Below are positions 1-5,131 of a DNA stretch of 6,319 nt, piece after piece; positions within the stretch are counted from its first letter, which is position 1, and each line of letters opens with the position of its first letter. This stretch comes from JBGTHB01 sp041746415 (GTDB lineage: Bacteria; Pseudomonadota; Gammaproteobacteria; Coxiellales; Coxiellaceae), in NCBI GenBank assembly GCA_041746415.1, contig JBGTHB010000087.1:1-6319 (forward strand). The letters run 5' to 3'. The position numbers and the translations under genes are program-made. The notes beneath the pieces are model-generated. The model had not been told where the DNA came from. It did not search any database and saw nothing but the letters and a program-made list of their open reading frames with translations.

Positions 1-305
1 GCCACCATTCCTAATTGACATGTTTGTGTCGGCTCACAATCATTGAGTGCAAACTTGGTGGCGTGATGCGCAAAATCAAAACTGCGACAACCATTTAAAT
101 AAGCGAGAAATAATTTAACCGTGGTATTACTTGGCACGTGCGACCATTTGCTTTTGAAATCACCTACTGAAAAATCAGGATCAATCCACGCAATCGATTC
201 AGGTGCAACGCCTAAATCTAATAAACGTCCCACCACGGTAATACCAGCGGGACCGGCACCCACTACTGTCCACTGATTTGTTTGCTTCTGCATGGGTTTG
301 TTCAT
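1..305 (-). CDS. FAD/NAD(P)-binding oxidoreductase, N-terminal part (3' end outside window)
   Basis: An open reading frame runs from an ATG at 305-303 off the left edge, about 101 codons with no stop. The start of the protein reads MNKPMQKQTNQW, then the dinucleotide-binding fingerprint TVVGAGPAG (GxGxxG at about residues 16-21). A helix and a second strand follow (IAWIDPD, acidic residues 42 and 44), which is the usual Rossmann beta-alpha-beta order for binding the ADP part of FAD. Next comes VGDFKSKWSHVPSNTTVKLF, a pattern I associate with flavin-dependent oxidoreductases or monooxygenases, but I cannot name the subfamily or substrate. A second in-frame ATG at 293-291 is an alternative start that removes four residues. 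Neither start has a Shine-Dalgarno sequence. No signal peptide is seen, so it is probably cytoplasmic. It diverges from folD with only 12 bases between start codons. The catalytic and substrate-binding parts lie outside the window. Confidence 0.8.
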   Translation of the reverse strand, partial: MNKPMQKQTNQWTVVGAGPAGITVVGRLLDLGVAPESIAWIDPDFSVGDFKSKWSHVPSNTTVKLFLAYLNGCRSFDFAHHATKFALNDCEPTQTCQLGMV

Positions 306-310
306 ACTAT
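282..310 (+). promoter_or_regulatory. Candidate sigma70-type promoter for folD, inside the divergent gene
   Basis: TTGCTT (282-287) and TACTAT (305-310) are separated by 17 bases, the preferred spacing. Matches to TTGACA/TATAAT are 3/6 and 4/6. A start site 7-8 bases after the -10 falls at 317-318, the folD ATG itself, so the mRNA could be leaderless. That fits the absence of a Shine-Dalgarno sequence. The -10 overlaps an inverted repeat (TCATA at 302-306, TATGA at 310-314). On the other strand TATAGT (311-306) could be the -10 of the divergent oxidoreductase gene. This is a visual consensus match only. Confidence 0.35.
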
Positions 311-317
311 ATGACTC

Positions 318-1157
318 ATGAACGCAAAAATACTGGATGGCAAAGCATTAAGCAACAAAATCAAAGCACGATTAAGTGAGCAGATTAAATTACTCCCTGA
401 TCAACCTGGCTTAGACGTGATTTTAGTTGGCAGCAATCCCGCTTCTGAAATTTATGTTCATCACAAAACCAAAGCATGCGAACAAGTGGGTATTCGTTCC
501 CGTTTACATAAACTCGCTGCGGATTGCACTCAAACACAAATCGAAGCGCTGATTAATGCGTGTAATCGCGATACCAGTGTGCATGGCATATTGTTGCAAT
601 TACCACTGCCAACGCACTTATGCTGCGATGATTTGTTAGAAAAAATTGATCCGCACAAAGATGTGGATGGCTTTCACCCTTATAACTTAGGCCGTTTAGT
701 ACAACGTCGTCCAGCATTACGACCGTGCACACCGCATGGCATCATGAACTTACTTGCCGCAACAGGTGAACCTTTAGCGGGCAAACATGCCGTAATCATC
801 GGCGCATCAAATATTGTGGGCCGCCCCATGGCGTTAGAATTGTTACTGGCTAAATGCACCATCACCATTTGTCATCGCTTCACTCAAGATTTATCCCACT
901 ATATTAAACAAGCGGATATTTTAGTAGTGGCGATTGGTAAACCAGGCGTGATTAAAAGTGAGTGGATTAAAACCGGTGCTATCGTTATTGACGTCGGCAT
1001 CAGTCGTTTAGAAAATAGCACCCTAGTTGGAGATATTGATTTTGCCACAGCCAAGCAAAAAGCGAGCTGGATCACCCCGGTACCGGGTGGCGTGGGTCCC
1101 ATGACGGTTGCAACGTTATTGGAAAATACGTTTAAGGCCTATAAAAAAGGGGAGTAA
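318..1157 (+). CDS. folD: Bifunctional methylenetetrahydrofolate dehydrogenase / methenyltetrahydrofolate cyclohydrolase
   Basis: This cytoplasmic enzyme oxidises 5,10-methylene-THF to 5,10-methenyl-THF with NADP+ and hydrolyses that to 10-formyl-THF, feeding purine and formyl-Met-tRNA synthesis. The 279-residue length is normal for FolD. Family signatures appear in order: the catalytic-domain stretch VGSNPASEIYVHHKTKAC with Tyr46 and the catalytic Lys50; HGILLQLPLP at 89-98; DVDGFHPYNLGRL with Asp117; the LRPCTPHGI segment around 134-142; the nucleotide-binding loop GASNIVGRP at 162-170; and the C-terminal PVPGGVGPMT at 254-263. All expected catalytic residues are present. The ATG at 318 matches the usual N-terminus (AKILDGK). 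An ATG at 311 is in another frame. There is no Shine-Dalgarno sequence. The last codons (KKGE and stop) form the left arm of a hairpin shared with the convergent gene. Confidence 0.97.
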   Translation: MNAKILDGKALSNKIKARLSEQIKLLPDQPGLDVILVGSNPASEIYVHHKTKACEQVGIRSRLHKLAADCTQTQIEALINACNRDTSVHGILLQLPLPTHLCCDDLLEKIDPHKDVDGFHPYNLGRLVQRRPALRPCTPHGIMNLLAATGEPLAGKHAVIIGASNIVGRPMALELLLAKCTITICHRFTQDLSHYIKQADILVVAIGKPGVIKSEWIKTGAIVIDVGISRLENSTLVGDIDFATAKQKASWITPVPGGVGPMTVATLLENTFKAYKKGE

Positions 1158-1168
1158 CCACTCCCCTT
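1143..1168 (-). terminator. Rho-independent terminator of the outer-membrane gene, overlapping the folD stop
   Basis: GGGGAGT (1149-1155) and ACTCCCC (1160-1166) are perfect complements around the loop AACC. The stem can be extended two A-T pairs to 1147-1168. Read on the minus strand, the stem is followed by a run of six Ts (complement of A 1143-1148), the classic intrinsic-terminator form. It sits about 20 bases beyond the barrel-protein stop. In the plus direction the stem is followed only by TTGCATT, so it is at best a weak terminator for folD. The folD stop codon TAA starts at the last stem base (1155). Confidence 0.75.
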
Positions 1169-1185
1169 GCATTATCACGATCGAA

Positions 1186-1830
1186 TTAAATCGCAAACTT
1201 GTAACCCAACGTGAACAATATAATGTTCGAGTTAGGTGTGCGTTTTGACGCAGTGTTAATCTTTTCAAGGCCTGGAATATTCACATATTCACCACCAATT
1301 GAAAGATTCTCGTTGAAATAATATTGCAAACCAAACGCATACAGCGGCGTCCAGTAATTATTGTTACCGTTGTAATTAACACCCACCACATTGTTGCCGG
1401 ATGCTTTCGCATAATTGTAAGCGGCAGCTAATTTAGCAAACGCATATAAGCGATTAACCAGGATTGGCGCTTGCACTTTAAAGCCGCCATACGCTGCCCA
1501 ATTACTGATTTTATCTGTGTTGTTACCAAGCGTTTCTTTAAGTTGCGGTAAATATAACCATCCCGCCTCTAAAGAAAAATATTGATTAAATTGATAACCC
1601 AAATCAAAACCGCCAGAGAAACCACCTGTTTCATTGCTGGTACTAATGCCAGTAAAGTCTGCTACTTTTCCCCAATCACGGAAATCGTATCCCGCTAAAC
1701 CTTCTAAATAAACACCTGAATACGTTACTGGTGTTGCATCAGGCGCCACATCTGGGCCGCCGGCAAAAGCACAATTCATTGAAGCGATACTAAATACGAC
1801 TGCTGCGCTAAAGGCAATTTTTTTAAACAT
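1186..1830 (-). CDS. Small outer-membrane beta-barrel protein (OmpW/OmpA-barrel-like)
   Basis: The 214-residue protein begins with a clear Sec signal peptide: basic MFKK, a hydrophobic core, then AFA with cleavage predicted after Ala23, giving a mature N-terminus GGPDVAP. The mature part of about 190 residues alternates aromatic/hydrophobic and polar or Gly residues. I count about eight candidate strands, including VYLEGLAGYDF, FSGGFDLGYQF, FSLEAGWLYLP, AYGGFKVQAP, YAFAKLAAAYNYA, LYAFGLQYYF, LSIGGEYVNI and ILFTLGYKF, enough for a closed small barrel. It ends YKFAI, so the aromatic that many barrels place last is two residues from the end. Strand-joining loops are rich in Asn/Gly/Ser (e.g. VGVNYNGNNNYW). 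The AGGPD start resembles Legionella-type surface proteins (recalled, not searched). The start is supported by GGAGAG (1840-1835) four bases before the ATG. The gene has its own promoter and terminator, so it is monocistronic. Ligand or pore function cannot be told from the sequence. Confidence 0.85.
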   Translation of the reverse strand: MFKKIAFSAAVVFSIASMNCAFAGGPDVAPDATPVTYSGVYLEGLAGYDFRDWGKVADFTGISTSNETGGFSGGFDLGYQFNQYFSLEAGWLYLPQLKETLGNNTDKISNWAAYGGFKVQAPILVNRLYAFAKLAAAYNYAKASGNNVVGVNYNGNNNYWTPLYAFGLQYYFNENLSIGGEYVNIPGLEKINTASKRTPNSNIILFTLGYKFAI

Positions 1831-1866
1831 ACTTCTCTCCGTGTTAGCAGAATTCCCTGCCGAGAA

Positions 1867-1895
1867 ATAGTAACGGATCGTGCCTTTATAAACAA
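1867..1895 (-). promoter_or_regulatory. Promoter of the outer-membrane barrel gene
   Basis: On the minus strand TTGTTT (1895-1890) and TACTAT (1872-1867) are exactly 17 bases apart. Matches to the sigma70 consensus are 3/6 and 4/6. The expected start site is near 1860, leaving a 30-base leader that contains the GGAGAG ribosome-binding site. The leader would begin with GCAG, six bases, then CTGC (1860-1847), a small 5'-terminal hairpin that could protect the message. The same -10 hexamer is proposed for folD. Confidence 0.5.
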
Positions 1896-1915
1896 GTATA
1901 TCTATGCCACCTGAA

Positions 1916-1933
1916 GTTGCGATTTATCGCAAC
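1916..1933. promoter_or_regulatory. Operator-like 8-bp perfect dyad upstream of the barrel-gene promoter
   Basis: GTTGCGAT (1916-1923) and ATCGCAAC (1926-1933) are perfect inverted repeats with a 2-base centre. The dyad lies 20 bases upstream of the predicted -35 of the outer-membrane gene, centred about 64 bases before the predicted start site. That is typical of an upstream activator site. Its short, gapless symmetry looks more like a dimeric regulator site than an RNA hairpin, because a 2-base loop is too tight. The regulator is not identified. Confidence 0.4.
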
Positions 1934-1960
1934 GCAAAGTGACATTGCGCGATGGGGATT

Positions 1961-1993
1961 TTTAAGGGGAGAATCGCGAATTCTCCCCTTAAA
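1961..1993. repeat. Perfect 14-bp inverted repeat (hairpin 1 of an intergenic cluster)
   Basis: TTTAAGGGGAGAAT (1961-1974) and ATTCTCCCCTTAAA (1980-1993) pair without mismatch around the loop CGCGA. It lies between two divergent genes and lacks a T-run after the stem on either strand (the Ts are on the 5' side), so it does not have intrinsic-terminator form. The inner AAGGGGAG/CTCCCCTT arms also occur in the hairpin at 1147-1168, on the other side of the barrel gene. Confidence 0.75.
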
Positions 1994-2026
1994 TGACCGA
2001 GCATGAATTCACTTCATGCCGGTCAT
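1993..2026. repeat. 14-bp inverted repeat with one bulged A (hairpin 2 of the cluster)
   Basis: ATGACCG then GCATGAA (1993-1999 and 2001-2007, A2000 bulged) pair with TTCATGC then CGGTCAT (2013-2026) around the loop TTCAC. It abuts hairpin 1 and shares base 1993 with it. No T-run follows on either strand. No coding function is apparent. It could be a protein-binding dyad, an RNA element, or a copy of a dispersed palindromic repeat. Confidence 0.7.
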
Positions 2027-2037
2027 ACAAATAAGGC

Positions 2038-2091
2038 TATACCGTTCGCTTTCAATTGCACTTAGTCGCATGCTCAGTGGCGAACGGTATA
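2038..2091. repeat. 12-bp perfect inverted repeats 30 bases apart (hairpin 3 of the cluster)
   Basis: TATACCGTTCGC (2038-2049) and GCGAACGGTATA (2080-2091) are perfect inverted complements. Inside, CACT (2059-2062) and AGTG (2076-2079) can also pair, extending the stem with a one-sided bulge. The right arm ends about 21 bases before the start codon of the secreted-protein gene and overlaps its possible -35 region, so it could be an operator pair, a 5' structure, or the ends of a very short palindromic insertion. Each arm begins or ends with TA, as expected for a TA-targeting element, but 54 bases is shorter than normal MITEs. Confidence 0.65.
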
Positions 2092-2106
2092 AGTCTACGT
2101 TATAGT
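2078..2106 (+). promoter_or_regulatory. Possible promoter of the secreted-protein gene
   Basis: TATAGT (2101-2106) matches 5/6 of the -10 consensus. At 17-base spacing the -35 position holds TGGCGA (2078-2083), a weak 3/6 match lying in the right arm of the 2038-2091 inverted repeat. The start site would fall at about 2113, the A of the ATG, predicting a leaderless transcript. That agrees with the lack of a Shine-Dalgarno sequence. TATAAG at 2088-2093 is an alternative -10. Confidence 0.25.
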
Positions 2107-2112
2107 GGCTTG

Positions 2113-2583
2113 ATGAAAATAATTCTAACCATTTTATTATGCTGCTTCTGTTTGTTTGGTATTGCCAAAGCAAATGCTTTTATTAAATTACCGGCCTACT
2201 ATACGGCTGACTGCGAGGACTACACCGGCACGTGGCAGGGCTTCATGACGAATCCAAATGACATCGTACCTGATAATGCACACGTTACTTTGCAATTGCT
2301 GAGCAAAGGTAACGCGGTAGTTGGTGAATACAATCATCAACCATTCTGGGCCAGTTGTAAAAATGGTGTATTAAATAATATTTTTGTGGGCGAAAAAAAT
2401 CACTGTGGTAAATTATCACAACAAGGTTTGCTGGTGAGTAAAAATGCACTGGTTGTCGCCATTAACAAACAAAGCGCAATGATGGATTGGACGTTATTGT
2501 TATTTCTACACCGCACCAGCACCAACGTTTCTTTTACCCCTCCTCACAACACCAGCCTGGGTGACATTCGCAGCTGCCATTAA
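2113..2583 (+). CDS. Hypothetical secreted/periplasmic protein with four cysteines
   Basis: I do not recognise this 156-residue protein. It starts with a typical Sec signal peptide: MK, a hydrophobic core ILTILLCCFCLFGI, then KANA with likely cleavage after Ala22, giving a mature protein of about 134 residues that starts FIKLPAYY. The mature part has four Cys (in DCEDY, ASCKNG, NHCGK and the C-terminal RSCH), suggesting two disulfides in an oxidising compartment. Its sequence (YTGTWQGFM, VTLQLLSKGN, AVVGEYN, WTLLLFLHR) looks like a small beta-rich domain. No lipobox or extra membrane segment is present, so it is probably soluble. The reading frame stays open upstream to a TTG at 2056, but that extension would put 19 polar residues before the signal peptide and lies in an inverted repeat. 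The ATG at 2113 is therefore preferred. No Shine-Dalgarno sequence precedes it. It diverges from the barrel gene and converges on recG. Confidence 0.7.
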   Translation: MKIILTILLCCFCLFGIAKANAFIKLPAYYTADCEDYTGTWQGFMTNPNDIVPDNAHVTLQLLSKGNAVVGEYNHQPFWASCKNGVLNNIFVGEKNHCGKLSQQGLLVSKNALVVAINKQSAMMDWTLLLFLHRTSTNVSFTPPHNTSLGDIRSCH

Positions 2584-2605
2584 TTTTTTTATTGGGTTTT
2601 AAGTG

Positions 2606-2660
2606 CACCGCAGTGGATCGCTGGCAAAGACGGACAGCTCGTAGATTGCCGCGCTCGGTG
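2606..2660 (+). other. GC-rich potential stem-loop in the 3' region of the secreted-protein gene
   Basis: The 90 bases between the convergent stops of the secreted-protein gene and recG contain a segment (2605-2664) with 39 G/C of 60 by hand count, well above its surroundings. Nested pairings are CACCG 2606-2610 with CGGTG 2656-2660; AGTG 2612-2615 with CGCT 2652-2655 (one G-U); GGCAA 2623-2627 with TTGCC 2646-2650; and ACG 2630-2632 with CGT 2640-2642. The G-U pair works only in plus-strand RNA. No T-run follows, so it is not a standard terminator. A conserved RNA, a processing structure or a degenerate palindromic repeat are all possible. Confidence 0.35.
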
Positions 2661-2673
2661 GTGGAAAAGAAAA

Positions 2674-4755
2674 TTAAACACCCACATACTCATCCGCATT
2701 TTTCAACCAACGCTGCATCAAGGGTGCCACTAAGCTAGGATAATGTTCAAAAATGGTTTTAGCAAAACATTGCACCTGTGGCAATAACTGTTGATCACGC
2801 AGCAAATCAGCCAACCGCCACGATTGTGCGCCTGCCTGCTGCACACCTAAAATTTCACCTGGGCCACGCAGTCTTAAATCTTCTTCAGCAATACGAAAAC
2901 CATCCGTCGTTTGACGCATGATTTGTAACCGTTGTTTAGCGGTTTGCGACAACGGCTTTTTGTAAAGTAAGACACAATAACTTTGTTGCTCACCACGACC
3001 AACCCGACCTCGCAATTGATGTAACTGGGATAATCCCAACCGCTCTGCATTTTCAATAATCATTAAGTTTGAGCTGGGCACATCCACCCCCACTTCAATT
3101 ACCGTAGTAGCGACTAATAAATGCAGCTGCTGTTGTTTAAACTGCTGCATAACTGCCTCTTTTTCTGCTGCTTTTAATCTGCCATGGACTAAGCCAATTT
3201 TTAAATGCGCTAAATGGTTTTTTAATTCTTCAAAAATTTGTTGCGCTGCTTGGGCTTGCAACAGCTCAGATTCATCAATTAACGTGCACACCCAATACGC
3301 TTGTCCTGCATTTTCACAGTGTGTTTTTACTCGCGCTATAATTTCATCACGCCGCTCATCTTCCATTACCACGGTTTTAATTGGCACGCGACCTTGCGGT
3401 AGCTCATCAATGATAGAGACATCCAAATCCGCATAAACAGTCATAGTTAAGGTGCGTGGAATAGGCGTGGCCGTCATAATTAATTGATGCGGGTGACAAT
3501 TAGCAACGACGCCTTTATTTTTTAGTGCCAATCGTTGTTGTACCCCAAAGCGATGTTGCTCATCAATAATCACTAACTGTAAATTATGAAATACCACCGA
3601 CTGTTGAAACAACGCGTGAGTACCAATAATGATTTGCGCTTCGCCAGTAGCAATTTTTTCCAAAGTAACACGTCGCACTGATTGCGCTTGACTCCCACTT
3701 AAAAAAACCACGCTAATGCCCAGTGGTTGCAACGCCCGCTGAAAATTAGCAAAGTGCTGCTCGCTTAATATTTCCGTCGGTGCCATCACCGCCACCTGCG
3801 AACCGTTGGCTAATGCCGTTAGCGCGGCCACCATCGCCACCACTGTTTTTCCAGAACCCACGTCTCCTTGTAATAAGCGCAACATAGGATGTGCTTTTGC
3901 TAAATCCGTTTGAATTTCTTTTATTACCCGCTGTTGTGCTGTGGTAAGTTGAAAGGGCAACGTTTGTATAAACTGTAAAATCATTGCTGCAGCAGGTTGC
4001 TGCTCTAACCTAACCGCAGCATAACCTTGGTTGTGCTGTTTTAGATGTAACATTGCCACTCGCTGCGCCAGCAATTCTTCAAATGACAATCGCTGCTGCG
4101 CAGGATGTTGTTGCTGCTGCAATAAATTAATTGGCGCCCCAATAGGCGGTTGATGAATATATTGCAGCGCCTCTTTTAAAGGCAGGTAATGACATTGCGC
4201 CAACATCTCTGCTGGTATTAAATCAGGCACCGCTGCAAATTCCAACATCGCCAACGCTTGCTTAACCAAACGGCGCAATACCGTTTGCGACAATCCTTTT
4301 GTAGTGGGGTAAATCGGCGTTAACTGATCTGATAATTCAGGGGCTATCGCTGTTTGAAGCAATTGGTACTGTGGGTGCACCATTTCAATGCCGCCCTGAT
4401 AAGAAGTGCGCACCTCACCAAAACAACGTAATTTTGTACCCACACACGTTAACTGTTTTTTTTGTGCGGCATTAAAATGAAAAAAGCGTAATGTCAGGGG
4501 CAAGCCACTATCATCGCACACCGTACACACTAAACTGGCACGTTTACCATAAATCAAACGACTGCTTATTACTGATACTTCAACGACTACACGATCGCCA
4601 ATTTGCACTTCGTCAAGCGCATAAATGCGCGTGCGATCTTCATAACGTAACGGCAAATGAAATAATAAATCCCACAGGCTGTAAATACGTAGACTTGCCA
4701 AATATTGACGAATACGCGGGCCTACTCCTCTTAACTGCTCTATATCTCCATCCAT
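2674..4755 (-). CDS. recG: ATP-dependent DNA helicase RecG
   Basis: RecG is a branched-DNA translocase that regresses stalled replication forks and processes Holliday junctions and R-loops. From the ATG at 4755 the protein has 693 residues, the same length as the E. coli enzyme, and begins MDGDIEQLRGVGPRIRQYL. The N-terminal wedge/OB part includes HLPLRYEDRT (about 34-42) and GEVRTSYQGGIEMVHPQY (about 113-130). Helicase motifs follow in order: Walker A GDVGSGKT (297-304), DEQH box (398-401), TATPIPRT (428-435), and QLRGRVGRG with the motif VI arginines (580-588). The TRG segment needed for translocation (AEEDLRLRGPGEILGVQQAG) lies at about 623-642. All key residues are intact. A Gln-rich linker (QQQQ at 213-216) separates the wedge from the motor. 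The frame extends to a TTG at 4785 inside ridA, but the ATG one base after the ridA stop fits family length better. It has no clear Shine-Dalgarno sequence, so translation probably depends on coupling to ridA. It is last in the spoT-ridA-recG operon. I saw no clear terminator after it. Confidence 0.96.
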   Translation of the reverse strand: MDGDIEQLRGVGPRIRQYLASLRIYSLWDLLFHLPLRYEDRTRIYALDEVQIGDRVVVEVSVISSRLIYGKRASLVCTVCDDSGLPLTLRFFHFNAAQKKQLTCVGTKLRCFGEVRTSYQGGIEMVHPQYQLLQTAIAPELSDQLTPIYPTTKGLSQTVLRRLVKQALAMLEFAAVPDLIPAEMLAQCHYLPLKEALQYIHQPPIGAPINLLQQQQHPAQQRLSFEELLAQRVAMLHLKQHNQGYAAVRLEQQPAAAMILQFIQTLPFQLTTAQQRVIKEIQTDLAKAHPMLRLLQGDVGSGKTVVAMVAALTALANGSQVAVMAPTEILSEQHFANFQRALQPLGISVVFLSGSQAQSVRRVTLEKIATGEAQIIIGTHALFQQSVVFHNLQLVIIDEQHRFGVQQRLALKNKGVVANCHPHQLIMTATPIPRTLTMTVYADLDVSIIDELPQGRVPIKTVVMEDERRDEIIARVKTHCENAGQAYWVCTLIDESELLQAQAAQQIFEELKNHLAHLKIGLVHGRLKAAEKEAVMQQFKQQQLHLLVATTVIEVGVDVPSSNLMIIENAERLGLSQLHQLRGRVGRGEQQSYCVLLYKKPLSQTAKQRLQIMRQTTDGFRIAEEDLRLRGPGEILGVQQAGAQSWRLADLLRDQQLLPQVQCFAKTIFEHYPSLVAPLMQRWLKNADEYVGV

Positions 4756-4756
4756 T

Positions 4757-5131
4757 TTATACAGCCAATATTGCTTCAACCTCAACTAACGCATCTTTAG
4801 GTAAACGCGATACTTGCACTGTGGATCGCGCTGGGTAAGGCTGAGCAAAATAAGCTTTCATCACTTCATTTAATTCGGCAAAATCGTTTAAATCTTTTAA
4901 AAAAATAGTGAGCTTTATTACATGCGATAAATCGAGGTCAATTTTTTCAGCAATCGCTAAAATATTTTCAAAAATTTGTTTTGCTTGATCCGCAAAATCA
5001 GCAGAGCACAAACCCATTGCACCCGGTTTAATCCCCGTTTGACCCGACAAAAAAACCAAATTTTTTATTTGTAACGCTTGTGAATAGGTACCGATTGGTT
5101 CCGGCGCGCGTTCAGTATAAATCACTTTCAT
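4757..5131 (-). CDS. ridA: RidA family reactive enamine/imine deaminase
   Basis: RidA (YjgF/YER057c/UK114) proteins are cytoplasmic trimers that hydrolyse reactive 2-aminoacrylate-type enamine/imine intermediates released by PLP enzymes such as threonine/serine dehydratase. The 124-residue protein has the family landmarks: PIGTYSQA (residues 12-19, Tyr16), VFLSGQTGIKPG (26-37), the substrate-carboxylate-binding Arg102 in YPARSTVQV, and the closing RLPKDALVEVEAI with Glu119. At the position after ARS where E. coli RidA has Cys107, this protein has Thr104. Its start ATG overlaps the spoT stop as ATGA, and AGGGGA (5142-5137) five bases upstream is a good ribosome-binding site. Its stop is one base before the recG ATG. 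RidA activity is inferred from these residues; other Rid subfamilies lacking deaminase activity usually lose the Arg. Confidence 0.93.
   Translation of the reverse strand: MKVIYTERAPEPIGTYSQALQIKNLVFLSGQTGIKPGAMGLCSADFADQAKQIFENILAIAEKIDLDLSHVIKLTIFLKDLNDFAELNEVMKAYFAQPYPARSTVQVSRLPKDALVEVEAILAV

Noticed and set aside
680..1102. Minus-strand reading frames inside folD
   Set aside because: Antisense shadows of a strongly conserved gene; their translations show no recognisable domain and they have no supporting start signals.
1961..1993. Intrinsic terminator reading of the 14-bp hairpin
   Set aside because: The flanking T-run is on the 5' side of the plus-strand stem and both adjacent genes are transcribed away from it.
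1916..2091. CRISPR array reading of the repeat cluster
   Set aside because: The four inverted repeats have different sequences; there is no direct repeat with regular spacers.
2056..2112. N-terminal extension of the secreted protein to a TTG start
   Set aside because: It would place 19 residues before an evident signal peptide and runs through the inverted repeat at 2038-2091; the ATG at 2113 gives a standard exported protein.
2584..2673. Intrinsic terminator for recG or the secreted-protein gene
   Set aside because: A T-run follows the plus-strand stop at 2584-2590 but no hairpin of loop-forming geometry precedes it, and no stem plus T-run is seen for recG on the minus strand.
2874..3056. 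60-codon minus-strand frame within recG
   Set aside because: Alternative frame of the conserved RecG motor region; shadow only.
4756..4785. Longer RecG start at TTG 4785
   Set aside because: Adds ten residues overlapping ridA; the ATG at 4755 gives the family's normal N-terminus and 693-residue length.
4491..4838. Plus-strand 115-codon frame across the recG 5' end and ridA 3' end
   Set aside because: It lies antisense to two well-supported genes, with no ribosome-binding site and low-complexity, non-family-like protein sequence.
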